This document shows, in pieces, positions 55,905 to 64,000 of a stretch of DNA of 64,000 nt. Below the pieces are notes generated by a model that saw only the letters and a list, made by a program, of their open reading frames with translations, searched no databases and was not told where the DNA came from. Position numbers and translations under genes: made by a program. The DNA is taken from NCBI GenBank assembly GCA_013813715.1, contig JACCRF010000034.1, forward strand, positions 1 through 64,000, in the 5' to 3' direction. This DNA is from Gemmatimonadaceae bacterium (GTDB taxonomy: Bacteria; Gemmatimonadota; Gemmatimonadetes; Gemmatimonadales; Gemmatimonadaceae). Numbering within the stretch: the first letter of the stretch is position 1; each line of letters starts with the position of its first letter.

Positions 55905-56639
55905 CTACCGGTCGAGAAGATACTCTACAGTGGTTACCACCCGGACGTTTTTCACGACCTGGCTCGCTTCGGTGATTCCCTGCGCCTGATCGCGCGGCAG
56001 AATCTCGAAAACGCCCTGGTTCGCCCGCCGAATCCCGCCGAGGTCGCTTTGTGCGTCGCGGGCGAACTGTTGCGCCGCTTCGCGTGCTCGTGCCGTCGCC
56101 TCCGCGATCATTTCCGGCTTCAGCTTATTGAGTCCGGTAAAGATGAATGTCGGGCCGCCGTTTCCGTATTCGCCACCCGATGACAGAACGACGCCGGCAC
56201 TAACCAGCTCAGCGACCCGCTGGCTCGCCGCCAGTACCAGATCCGGGCGGGTTGAACGAACGACGATCGTTTGATGGATCACGTACCGGCTGCTGACGTT
56301 CTGTGCCGCGCCGTACTGGTTCGTGAAGGCGTCCTGAACCGAAAAATCCTGAAGCTCCGATTGCAGCGTATCGATTCGCTGGTTTGCCAGGAACTGCCTG
56401 GTTCTGGCGACATTGGCCTGGAGCTGGGCATGCGCCCGGGAGAGATCGTTGTCGGCGGCGACGAGCCGCAATGGCCAGATGGCGAGATCGGCGCGCGCCT
56501 CTCGCTCGGAAATGCCCTTCACGGTGACGAAGCGATCGGAATCACGCACTCGCGCGATTCCGTTGCCGGCGAGAAAACCTCCGATGGCGATTCCGGCGGC
56601 GATCATCAGGGGACCGCCCAGGGCGCGATCAAAAGTCAT
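55905..56639 (-). CDS. SIMPL (DUF541) domain protein
   Basis: A 244-residue protein with an N-terminal hydrophobic segment (LMIAAGIAIGGFLAGNGIA), then VTVKGISEREARADLAIWPL and IVVRSTRPDLVLAASQRVAEL, the SIMPL core, and KPEMIAEATARAREAAQQFA near the end. These proteins are periplasmic or outer-membrane associated with unclear roles. Its start overlaps the stop of the FKBP fragment upstream, a sign that it was once translated together with an intact FKBP gene. Confidence 0.9.
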   Translation of the reverse strand: MTFDRALGGPLMIAAGIAIGGFLAGNGIARVRDSDRFVTVKGISEREARADLAIWPLRLVAADNDLSRAHAQLQANVARTRQFLANQRIDTLQSELQDFSVQDAFTNQYGAAQNVSSRYVIHQTIVVRSTRPDLVLAASQRVAELVSAGVVLSSGGEYGNGGPTFIFTGLNKLKPEMIAEATARAREAAQQFARDAQSDLGGIRRANQGVFEILPRDQAQGITEASQVVKNVRVVTTVEYLLDR

Positions 56640-56824
56640 CGCGCGCTTACCATCTCGATCCTGAATACGAGTATCGCGTTCCCGGGGATCGGACCGAAGC
56701 CGCTGGCTCCGTATCCCATTCGTGGCGGAATCACGAGTTGGCGGACGCCAGCAACGGGCCGCGCAGGCTGAGGATACGAATCATGGATATGAGATTGGTG
56801 AGAGGTAGGAAATGAAGCTACCAC
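56636..56824 (-). pseudogene. C-terminal remnant of an FKBP-type peptidyl-prolyl isomerase
   Basis: The last 35 or so residues (GVRQLVIPPRMGYGASG then NAILVFRIEMV) are the final strands of an FKBP, whose full domain needs about 105 residues. The preceding 28 residues have no FKBP character, and no other part of the domain is found within 200 bases in any minus-strand frame. The 5' two-thirds have been lost. The stop overlaps the SIMPL start. Confidence 0.8.
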
Positions 56825-56993
56825 AGTGCAGCAGATACGGGCACTTCCGCGTAATCAATGATGACGGCGTTTTCACACACGCTGCAAAGCTCCCGTTACG
56901 ACCAGGTGCGTTTTCCTGTGATCGTGTTGAAGAACGCCCCTGGCCGCCGAACACGGTCGGTTGAAAGTGACCCAATACGAGTGTGGAGGACTG

Positions 56994-57713
56994 ATGTCTT
57001 TTGGCAAGTGTGATGTGAGATTGGCCGTCACGATAGCGGCGGCACTGATGGGAAGCGTGAGCGCGTGTTTTCGCGGCGATGCTGATGCAGGATTCATCCG
57101 CGCGGCAGAAGCATCGCAGGTCGGTTCGCTCGCCCGGGCTAATTCGATCCCGGTCGATGTAGAGACCGCGGCTGCCCTACGATACGAAGTCGCGCCAACT
57201 GGCAATGAGGTCCGCTACCGAATCCGCGAGCAGCTCGCCCGAATCCCGCTTCCGAACGATGCGATCGGCAGGACCGGACAGATCACTGGCGGGATTTCGG
57301 TGGCCACCGATGGAGCCATCGTGGTCGCCGAATCGAAATTCGTAGTCGGTACCGGTTCGCTCGCAAGCGACAGCGACCGGCGTGACGGCTTCGTCAAGCG
57401 GAGAGTTCTCGAGACAGATCAGTTTCCAACGGTCGAATTCGTCCCCAGTGGAGCGAGAGGCCTTCCGCGCGGCTTGCCGACCACCGGGACGCACGGGTTC
57501 GAGCTGATTGGGAACCTTACCGTTCGTGGAGTAACCCGGCCGACACGCTGGCGAGTGAACGCGACAGTTGCCGGGGGATCGGTGAAGGGGAGGGCGTCTA
57601 CCGCGTTCACCTTTGCCGATTTCAACATCGCGCAACCTCGCGTGCCGGTGGTTCTGAGCGTCGCCGACACGATCAGGCTCGAGTACGACTTCAGCCTCGT
57701 TGCGAAGCGTTGA
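56994..57713 (+). CDS. YceI-family secreted protein
   Basis: From ATG 56994, with GGAGGA 3 bases before it, the product has 239 residues and an N-terminal export signal ending near SVSACF, a possible lipobox. The beta-rich YceI fold is seen in TGGISVATDGAIVVAESKFVV, RRVLETDQFPTVEFVPS, LIGNLTVRGVTRPTRW and ASTAFTFADFNIAQPRVPV. Family members bind polyisoprenoid-like molecules in a barrel. The gene is convergent with the cfa-like gene, the two stops being a few bases apart. Confidence 0.85.
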   Translation: MSFGKCDVRLAVTIAAALMGSVSACFRGDADAGFIRAAEASQVGSLARANSIPVDVETAAALRYEVAPTGNEVRYRIREQLARIPLPNDAIGRTGQITGGISVATDGAIVVAESKFVVGTGSLASDSDRRDGFVKRRVLETDQFPTVEFVPSGARGLPRGLPTTGTHGFELIGNLTVRGVTRPTRWRVNATVAGGSVKGRASTAFTFADFNIAQPRVPVVLSVADTIRLEYDFSLVAKR

Positions 57714-57716
57714 GCG

Positions 57717-58874
57717 TCAGGCCGTTGCGGGAAGGCCCAGCACGACGCGGTAGGCCTGTAGGTCGTCGCGCGAGAACCCGTCGTAGCAGCCCCAGAGGTA
57801 CAGCCGGAACTTCCTGAATTGCGCGAGGCCCCAGCGCCGCTCGACCTCGGCCCGCGCACGGTCGAAACGGTCGGCCCAGTGCCACGCGGTAAGCGCGTAG
57901 CTGTGACGGTCGTCGTGAACGGACTCCAGCCTGAAAGGTGACGCAGCGACTGCCCTCAGATAATCGTGCAGGCACATCAGCGACCCGTTGCCGGGATAGA
58001 TGTGCTTGAGCAGGAAGCTCGACCCCTCATATTTCCTGCGCTTTGCGCTGGCGTCGAGGTAAACCTTGCCACCTGGTTTGAGCAGCGAACGGTATTTCGC
58101 GAGGGACCGATCGTAGTCGGGCAGATGCTCGGTGACGCCAAGAATCACGATCGCGTCATATTTCTCATCGGGACGATGATCGTAGAGGTGCTCGCGCCTC
58201 ACCTCGCACGGCAGTTGCTCACGGTGAACGAGATCGTTGAGATACTTCTCGGACGCCCTGGAGATCGTCAGCGACGTCACGTGCATTCCCTTGCGGCCCG
58301 CGTATTGTGTGAATGCGCCCCAGCCGGCGCCGATGTCCAGAATCCGGTCGCCGGGCTTCGCGTTCACGGCATTCAGAGAGAAGTCGAGCTTCCTCGTGAT
58401 CGCATCCTCGAGCGACTCGTCGTCGCTCTCGAAGATCGCCTGCGAATAACACCGATGCCGCGTGTCGAGAAAGCTCAAAAAGAAATCCGCCTCGATGTCG
58501 TAGTGGTGGGATATCCACATCGCGTCACTCTTCGTCTGTCCCGATATTTTCGGCTGGAGGAAATGCCACGCCCTCAGCAGGGGATGCGAGTCGATGAAGA
58601 AATTCCGGTGCGCGAGAAGGGTCTCGAGGTTGCCGATCACGTCCAGCCGGCCGGCGAGATAGGACTCGGCAATAACGAGGCGGTCGAGGCTTCGCAGCGC
58701 CCTGAGCGCGTGGGCGTCGAGCGCAGCAAGAGTGAACAGGGGCTCGCCACTGCCGAACAGATGCTGTGCGCCATCGGGGCCGCTGATGGCGAAAGGCGGA
58801 CCACCGGCGGAGCCGAAGTAAGCCGAGTAGCGCCTCTCGAATGCCGTGACGACGCTGCCCAGTGCGGAACCCAT
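57717..58874 (-). CDS. Cyclopropane-fatty-acyl-phospholipid synthase-type methyltransferase
   Basis: A 385-residue protein with an N-terminal extension of about 120 residues and a methyltransferase domain: ISHHYDIEADFFLSFLDTR, YSQAIFESDDESL, ILDIGAGWGAFTQYAG (motif I) and VTSLTISRASEKYLNDL. The domain order fits CFA synthases and close mycolic-type relatives, which add a methylene to unsaturated acyl chains of membrane lipids. A GGAGGAA site precedes the ATG. I give no symbol as related methyltransferases act on other lipids. Confidence 0.85.
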   Translation of the reverse strand: MGSALGSVVTAFERRYSAYFGSAGGPPFAISGPDGAQHLFGSGEPLFTLAALDAHALRALRSLDRLVIAESYLAGRLDVIGNLETLLAHRNFFIDSHPLLRAWHFLQPKISGQTKSDAMWISHHYDIEADFFLSFLDTRHRCYSQAIFESDDESLEDAITRKLDFSLNAVNAKPGDRILDIGAGWGAFTQYAGRKGMHVTSLTISRASEKYLNDLVHREQLPCEVRREHLYDHRPDEKYDAIVILGVTEHLPDYDRSLAKYRSLLKPGGKVYLDASAKRRKYEGSSFLLKHIYPGNGSLMCLHDYLRAVAASPFRLESVHDDRHSYALTAWHWADRFDRARAEVERRWGLAQFRKFRLYLWGCYDGFSRDDLQAYRVVLGLPATA

Positions 58875-58973
58875 CGGCTGTTCCTCCGCAGACTGAATAC
58901 GTTTCGCCGCTCGCTGCCCAACGCCCGCACCAGCAAGGGGCCGCAGCCTCCGCGGCGACCCTAATCTAAGCCC

Positions 58974-60279
58974 CTATACCGCGTCCGAAAGAGACGTGAA
59001 GTTGAAATCCCTGACTCGCAGGCTCGGCATGATCTGACCGGCAGATGTCCGCTCGGCCCGTCCGATCTCGTCGATCTTGTTGAGCATGAAGAGGGGGCTT
59101 TCGTTCCACCGGAAATTCTTGAGACTCCGCGTGACTTTGCCATTCTCGATGAGGAAGGTACCATCGCGAGTGAGGCCGGTCAGCATCACGGTTCGCTGGT
59201 CGAGCGAGCGGATGTAGAAGAAGTGCGTAACGAGGACGCCCCGTTGGGTGCCGGCAATGAGATCGTCGGTGGCCTTCGTGCCGCCCACCATCTTGAGTCC
59301 GCCCGGCAGGCCCCCGCCGAATCCACCGCCACCGCCGCCGCGCCCCCACCTCCGCCGCCCGTGGGCTGCGCTCCCTGCCGCTGAGCCCAGTAGCGCGAGT
59401 AGGTGAGGTTTTTCAGGTTGCCGTCCTCGATCCACACCCGCCGCTGAAGCGGCAGCCCCTCGCCATCGAAGGGCTGCGCGAGCAGGTCAGCGTCCCATGG
59501 ATCCGAGTAAAGCGTTACTCTCGGATCGGCGATCTTCTGGCCGAGCTTGGTTCCACCGCCGCGAACCGAAAACGGCCCGCGTCCTTCTTGCGCCGCCCGC
59601 GCATTGAACGCCCCGCCGAGCTGGGGAATCAGGTCGGCCACCGCTTGGGGCTCGAGCACTACCGTGTACATGCCGGGCTCGATGCCCTGCGGGTTTCGCG
59701 ATGCCACCGCTTTCCGCGCGGCGCGTGCGCCAAGTGCCGCGGCGTCGATCGAAGCCCAGTCGCGGGCGCCGGCAGAAGCCCATCCGGATCCGGTTCCATC
59801 CGGCGTCCGCACCGTTGTCGACAGATCCGCCGAAGTCGCTCGATGATGAGCGAAAAGCCCGCTGCTGTTGGCGATCGCGTTCACGCCCGCCTCGGCCTCG
59901 AGATATCCAGCGACGAACACGTCGCCGGCCGGCCGCCCCGCGGCGACCGCACTCGACACGACTCTGCCAACGGCTGCGGCGCGTGCTTCCGGGCCGAGGT
60001 CCGCCGTACGTTCGATGAATCCGCTTACCGGGATGTACGACTGCGGCCCCAGCTCGGGCATGATCTCCGGATCCTCGGGAGAGAGCTTCGCGAGGCGCTC
60101 GGCAAGGTCCACCGTTCGCTTCAGCGACGCGTCGTCGAGGATGTTCGTCGAAGCCGAGGCACGTCGCTTCCCGATCGTGCTGGTAACCGTCACCGTGTTG
60201 TCGGAAGTCTCGCCCGAAGTCGTGATCTCACCGCCCGCAAAGCGCGAGTTGCCACTCCAGTCGCTGGAGATGCTGACGC
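58974..60279 (-). pseudogene. PmbA/TldD-like protease subunit gene, 5' truncated and frameshifted
   Basis: Protein similarity runs from near 60279 (SDWSGNSRFAGGEITT, then VTVTSTIGKRRASAS, NILDDASLKR and the LGPQSYIPVSGF region) to about 59350, and continues from about 59340 in another frame to the stop at 58974 (VGGTKATDDLIAG, VMLTGLTRDGTFLIENG). The change sits in a Gly-coding G-rich stretch at a run of five C (plus strand) at 59343-59347. No HExxxH motif occurs, as in PmbA-like partners. The expected first 20 or so residues are missing because the gene is joined to a tldD start. Confidence 0.75.
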
Positions 60280-60552
60280 GCCGTACGACTCTGAATCGCT
60301 GACGCCGGTTATCTGCCGCTCTCGCGTGCCGATGGACTGGCGCCGGTAGCGACCAACTCTCACGTCGGCGTAGCTCGCGCCCGCGCTCTTTGCGGCGTTG
60401 AGCGCCTCGAGCGCGAGGTCATTCACAAACGGATCCGATGTCGATTCAGCGAGCGTCGGGCCGGTTAGAGGCTGGCCGAGTGCGGCACGGGTGCCGAGGA
60501 GCGCTGCGGCGGCAGCGGAGGTCTTCACGAAATCTCGACGATTGGTGGACAT
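60280..60552 (-). pseudogene. 5' fragment of a tldD-like gene with Tat signal
   Basis: The first 91 residues from ATG 60552 are the start of a TldD-type protein: a Tat-like signal (NRRDFVK then SAAAAALLG), followed by DVRVGRYRRQSIGTRERQI and SDSESYG. After that Gly the sequence changes abruptly into the PmbA-like gene in another frame, so the catalytic half with HExxxH is absent. It was probably made by a deletion between two neighbouring genes. Confidence 0.75.
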
Positions 60553-60655
60553 CTGGAGAGGGAAAGGGATCGTTTAGCCTACTGACCGGCGCAAGGGCGT
60601 GTCAATGAGGATGATGGAACATCGTGTTTCAGGCCAGCGTTACGAAAGGCAAAGG

Positions 60656-60817
60656 CAACACAGAATATCAGGCTGCCGGCTCCCGGCGTTTGAGGCGCTC
60701 CCGGCCACCGGCTCAACCAGAGCGACGGAAGGGTGTCTGGTTCCGCTGTTCCGCTTGAGCCCGTAGCAGGCAGCGCCTCACCGAGCCGGCGGCCGGGAGC
60801 CTCGTAGTTCTGTGTTG
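60656..60817. repeat. Imperfect 162-base palindrome made of two inverted repeat units
   Basis: The ends CAACACAGAA (60656-60665) and TTCTGTGTTG (60808-60817) are exact complements, and pairing continues with gaps across the arms (GGCTCAA and TTGAGCC near the centre). Both arms resemble the unit at 52509-52576. The gap of 307 bases between the tldD fragment and the receptor gene contains nothing else that I can identify. Confidence 0.75.
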
Positions 60818-60859
60818 ATCCGTACTCATCACCGCGCGCTGTTGCCAAGAACTCAGCCT

Positions 60860-63841
60860 CTAGAACTCGACCCTCGCGCCTACCTGTAGTGCCCTCGGCG
60901 TAACGCGCTGCCGCGGCGCGGCAAAGGTGGACGTCGGGTCGGTCGAAATCTGATCGTTGATGGTGAGGTTTCGCTCGACGATCGCATCGGAGCCGACGAG
61001 GTTGAACACATCGGCGGTGGCGATCCAGGCGAACTCTGGTCCGGCAAACCTGCGCTCGAGGCGCAGGTCAATGTTCGTCCGGGCCTGATACTTCCTGCTG
61101 CCGCGGTCCTCGAGCAGCAGTGTCTGACCCCTCACTCCATCGAACAGCTCGTCCGGAAGCAGCGAACCGTCCGACGCCTGGAACCGGAACCGCGGCGTGA
61201 TCTGGAACACCGGCGTGAAATATTCGCCAAGTGACCAGGTGGCGAACATGCCACCATGAAATCCGTACGGAAGCCGGCCACTCAGCCACACCTTGGTCTC
61301 GACTGCCGGGACATTCGGCAGGTCTCCTTCATACAGCAGTGCCTCGTTGGGCCGCACTGCGGGGCCGGCGGTGAACGTCGTGCCATTTGCTCCGAACCCG
61401 GTCAGCCCAGGGACATTTCCGTCAAGGCGCGTCGCGGTAACCGATGCGAGACCGTTCCAATCGTGTTGTTCGGTACGAACCGAGAGCGAAAGCTGATCGA
61501 ACCGGCGGCGAGCGCTTTCCACAGTTGTCAGAACCATGTCGCGGCTGAAAGCGAGTCGGTTGATGTCGTCAAAGGAGTACCCCGGCACTGGGGGAATGGG
61601 CACTCGGCTGTCGCGGCGTCTGATCAGTTCGCGGCGCAGGTCGGCGTTCGAGACCCACATGACGGGAAGCACGAGATTGTCGCCGTGCTGATCGTAGACG
61701 GGCCCGAATGCCACGCGTTGCCGCACCCTGACGTCGGCAAGCTGGCTGTAGTTGCCAGCGAGGTTCCGGTCGACGAGGCCGGCGATGTCCTTGTTGGTAC
61801 GCCTCGTGTAGACAAGCTCCGTTTTCCATCTCGGGCCGAACGTTTTTTCTAATCCCACCACGCTCTGGTCTATGTACGGCTGACGATAGTTCTCGACGAA
61901 GCCCGCCTCGTTGAGAATGGACTCGAGGAACGTCGGGGAGAAACCGCTGAAAGTGTCGAGCATCGCATCGCGTTCTTCCGGCGTGAAAACCCGACGCGTG
62001 TCAGTAAGGCCGGGGCCCTGGAAGTAGAAGCGCTGGTTGCTGTAGACTCCGCCCCCCGTTGCGCGATCGAAGAACAGCGAGCTCATGGCCTGATGGTAGC
62101 GTCCCCAGTGCGCCTTCAGAACGAGCGAGTTCATTCCTGAAACATCCCAGACGACACCAATGCGCGGATCGAATGCCTGATGACGCGCGGAGAGAAAACG
62201 CTCTGCGCTGTCGGCGGCCGGCGTGAGCCACCCGGCCCAGCCGCTGTACCGCACCCCTGGAGTTATCGTGAGAGCGGGAATGGGACTGAAGTAGTCCTGA
62301 ACAAAAAAAGCTCCCTCCTCGATGTCCGACTGGAGACGTATCTCTCCGCCCCATTCGCTGGCGACGTCGGGCCACGTCTGCGCCCGCGTCACATCGATCA
62401 GCTGAGTTGCAGGATCGGGATATGGAAACCAGGTGAGGCCGCCGTTGCGCGTGCGCTCGTTGCGCCACCAGCCGCGCGTGTAGTCGCCTCCCACGGAGAT
62501 TCTATTCTCTCCGCCAAACAACGCGTGCTGCGTCTTCCATGTCGCGTTGCCGCTGATGCTGCGCGGCTCGAGCCTCTCGTTGAATACGGAGTTTTGATAG
62601 ACGGGCTGCCGGCCAACGCTGAATACCTGAATCGCTGGAACGTCTGCGCCTCCGTAGCCGCGCCGCGTTTCGCGCGCATTGAATCCCGCCACGCGCGCGT
62701 CGAACGAGGTCGCGCTTCCGGTGCGCGTCCAACTCAGAGAGTAGAATGTTGCGGGAGACTCAATTCGTCGCGCCGCGGCCGGGTCGTTGATTCCGTTCAG
62801 CTCGGCGCGCTCGACATCGCTTCCACTGAAGCCGATTAGAGCGTCAACACGGTCTCGCAATGCCGGAATCAGCGTGAACTTCGCGATGCCGCGCGCGTCG
62901 CGGAAATCCTGAATCTCCGCGCGTACGTCGGTTTCAGCCGGCGTCGTCAGGTTGGGCACATGGACGTTTCGATCCACGACCTGTCCAGCGACGAAATAGA
63001 AGAGACGGTCACGCAAGATCGGGCCCCGCAACTCCGCGCTCAACTCGCGCCGCATCGTCTGTTCTGTGCCCTCCTCGCTGGGACGGATGTTGGTGGCAGT
63101 GAGCGAGGGCGAGACGTAGTTGGCGCGAAGCGTCCCCTGCCAGTCGTTCGTGCCCGTCAGAGTGATCGCGTTGATGATGCCGCCCTGAAAACTTCCATAC
63201 TCGGCGCCAGCGCCAAGCCCCCGCACCTCGAGGGCTTCGATCCAGTCTATGCTCGGCGCGAGGAAATCGCCGCCGACACCAGGGTGATTCACGCTCGCGC
63301 CATCGAGCTGATAGTTGTTGGCCGCATCGCCCGCGCCGCCCCACACGAAACCCTTTCGCGCACCCGGTACGAGATCGACCAGGCCCCCTGCCTCGCGAGC
63401 CATCGGGACCAGCCTTACGTCATTGACGGTGATTCGTCGAGTGAGCTCGGCCGAGGAGGCATCGATGGAAGTCGGCGATACGGTTACCGTGACAGTCGAG
63501 AGCTGGGTCGGCGAGGCCGACAGCGTTACACGAATGGTCGCGGGCTGCCCGGCGATGACTCGGAGGAATGGCAGCCGCGCTTCGCGGAATCCGATCCGCC
63601 TCGCCATGACCCCGTACAGGCCGGGAGCAAGCGATGGTAGCGTGAAGGCGCCGTTATCGGCGCTGATTGCCTCAAACGCGGTTACGGTCTCCGCGCGGCC
63701 GAGCCTCACCGTTGCGCCGGCCAGCGGTGCGCCGGTTTCGCTGACGACGATGCCAGTCACCGCGCCCGTTGCTGGGCGTTGCTGGGCTGAAAGCGGCGCG
63801 ACAAGAAAAAGTGCGGCGATTGCGACTACGAGACGGGGCAT
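60860..63841 (-). CDS. TonB-dependent-receptor-like outer membrane protein with carboxypeptidase-regulatory domain
   Basis: From the ATG at 63841 the product has 993 residues with a signal peptide (VVAIAALFLVAPLSAQQ). Residues of about 25-105 form a carboxypeptidase-regulatory-like Ig fold (TGIVVSETGAPLAGATV, FTLPSLAPGLYGV), then a plug (GGAGDAANNYQLDGASV, IEALEVRGLGAGAEYGSFQGG) and a large beta barrel that ends LQVGARVEF with the terminal Phe of outer membrane barrels. Such SusC/Oar-like proteins import bulky substrates or act at the surface; the ligand is unknown. A GTG at 63916 gives a longer, less likely start. Confidence 0.88.
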   Translation of the reverse strand: MPRLVVAIAALFLVAPLSAQQRPATGAVTGIVVSETGAPLAGATVRLGRAETVTAFEAISADNGAFTLPSLAPGLYGVMARRIGFREARLPFLRVIAGQPATIRVTLSASPTQLSTVTVTVSPTSIDASSAELTRRITVNDVRLVPMAREAGGLVDLVPGARKGFVWGGAGDAANNYQLDGASVNHPGVGGDFLAPSIDWIEALEVRGLGAGAEYGSFQGGIINAITLTGTNDWQGTLRANYVSPSLTATNIRPSEEGTEQTMRRELSAELRGPILRDRLFYFVAGQVVDRNVHVPNLTTPAETDVRAEIQDFRDARGIAKFTLIPALRDRVDALIGFSGSDVERAELNGINDPAAARRIESPATFYSLSWTRTGSATSFDARVAGFNARETRRGYGGADVPAIQVFSVGRQPVYQNSVFNERLEPRSISGNATWKTQHALFGGENRISVGGDYTRGWWRNERTRNGGLTWFPYPDPATQLIDVTRAQTWPDVASEWGGEIRLQSDIEEGAFFVQDYFSPIPALTITPGVRYSGWAGWLTPAADSAERFLSARHQAFDPRIGVVWDVSGMNSLVLKAHWGRYHQAMSSLFFDRATGGGVYSNQRFYFQGPGLTDTRRVFTPEERDAMLDTFSGFSPTFLESILNEAGFVENYRQPYIDQSVVGLEKTFGPRWKTELVYTRRTNKDIAGLVDRNLAGNYSQLADVRVRQRVAFGPVYDQHGDNLVLPVMWVSNADLRRELIRRRDSRVPIPPVPGYSFDDINRLAFSRDMVLTTVESARRRFDQLSLSVRTEQHDWNGLASVTATRLDGNVPGLTGFGANGTTFTAGPAVRPNEALLYEGDLPNVPAVETKVWLSGRLPYGFHGGMFATWSLGEYFTPVFQITPRFRFQASDGSLLPDELFDGVRGQTLLLEDRGSRKYQARTNIDLRLERRFAGPEFAWIATADVFNLVGSDAIVERNLTINDQISTDPTSTFAAPRQRVTPRALQVGARVEF

Positions 63842-64000
63842 CCGGCCAGAACGTAGGGCCGGGAATTTGGGGGCGCAATGATGAGACAGCGCCGTTGGGG
63901 TAGTACGCGTTGCCACCGATTCACAGATGGATCGCCGATGCGCATTGGTGTAAAACGGAACTGCAAAACGACTGGGGGTAACGACAGAACGACTTTGCGT

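Overview
The window is a stretch of a high-GC chromosome from a Gram-negative-type bacterium. It has a TonB-dependent receptor with a carboxypeptidase-regulatory domain, lipoproteins, OmpA-type and SIMPL proteins, a diaminopimelate (DAP) pathway and an S1 protein with six repeats. Gene content and orders such as tilS-hpt-ftsH-folP, xseB-ispA-dxs-nadK-recN, a DAP operon running into aroA-cmk-rpsA, and several GTG starts fit Gemmatimonadota. This is inference: there is no rRNA in the window.

Layout. 1-4.7 kb: M13 peptidase end, apaG, cyclase-family hydrolase, HAD hydrolase, gnd and zwf (oxidative pentose phosphate). 4.7-13.2 kb: lytic transglycosylase, then tilS-hpt-ftsH-folP and a DUF2723 membrane glycosyltransferase, mostly overlapping by a few bases. 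13.6-16.3 kb (minus): an ArsR-methyltransferase regulator and ahcY, with a promoter and palindromic operator. 16.5-24 kb: xseB-ispA-dxs-nadK-recN, a glycosidase-like gene and tRNA-Leu(UAA). 24-29 kb: an exported protein facing a four-gene set (coiled coil, OmpA-domain membrane protein, Ras-like GTPase, PP2C phosphatase). 29-32.6 kb: a DUF4331 protein split over two exported genes, a TPR protein and a helical protein. 32.7-42.6 kb: dapE-asd-lysC-dapB-dapA-dapD-aroA-cmk, then rpsA. 42.7-50.9 kb: a glycan-binding-like lipoprotein, a hemolysin III protein, two paralogous secreted proteins with nine cysteine pairs each, a PMT-like glycosyltransferase, a methyltransferase and a GT2 enzyme. 51-60.6 kb: a zone of small membrane/exported genes with several decayed genes and a dispersed repeat. 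60.9-63.8 kb: the TonB-type receptor.

Strongest candidates for undescribed biology are the Cys-pair repeat proteins (44.6-47.4 kb) beside surface-glycosylation enzymes, and the OmpA/GTPase/PP2C operon (25.0-28.8 kb). Also notable: the methyl-cycle regulator with an operator touching its -10 box, a probable ATT start for ispA, a tldD-pmbA deletion scar, and an imperfect 160-bp palindrome related to a repeat 8 kb away. All functions are read from motifs and neighbourhood; no searches were run.
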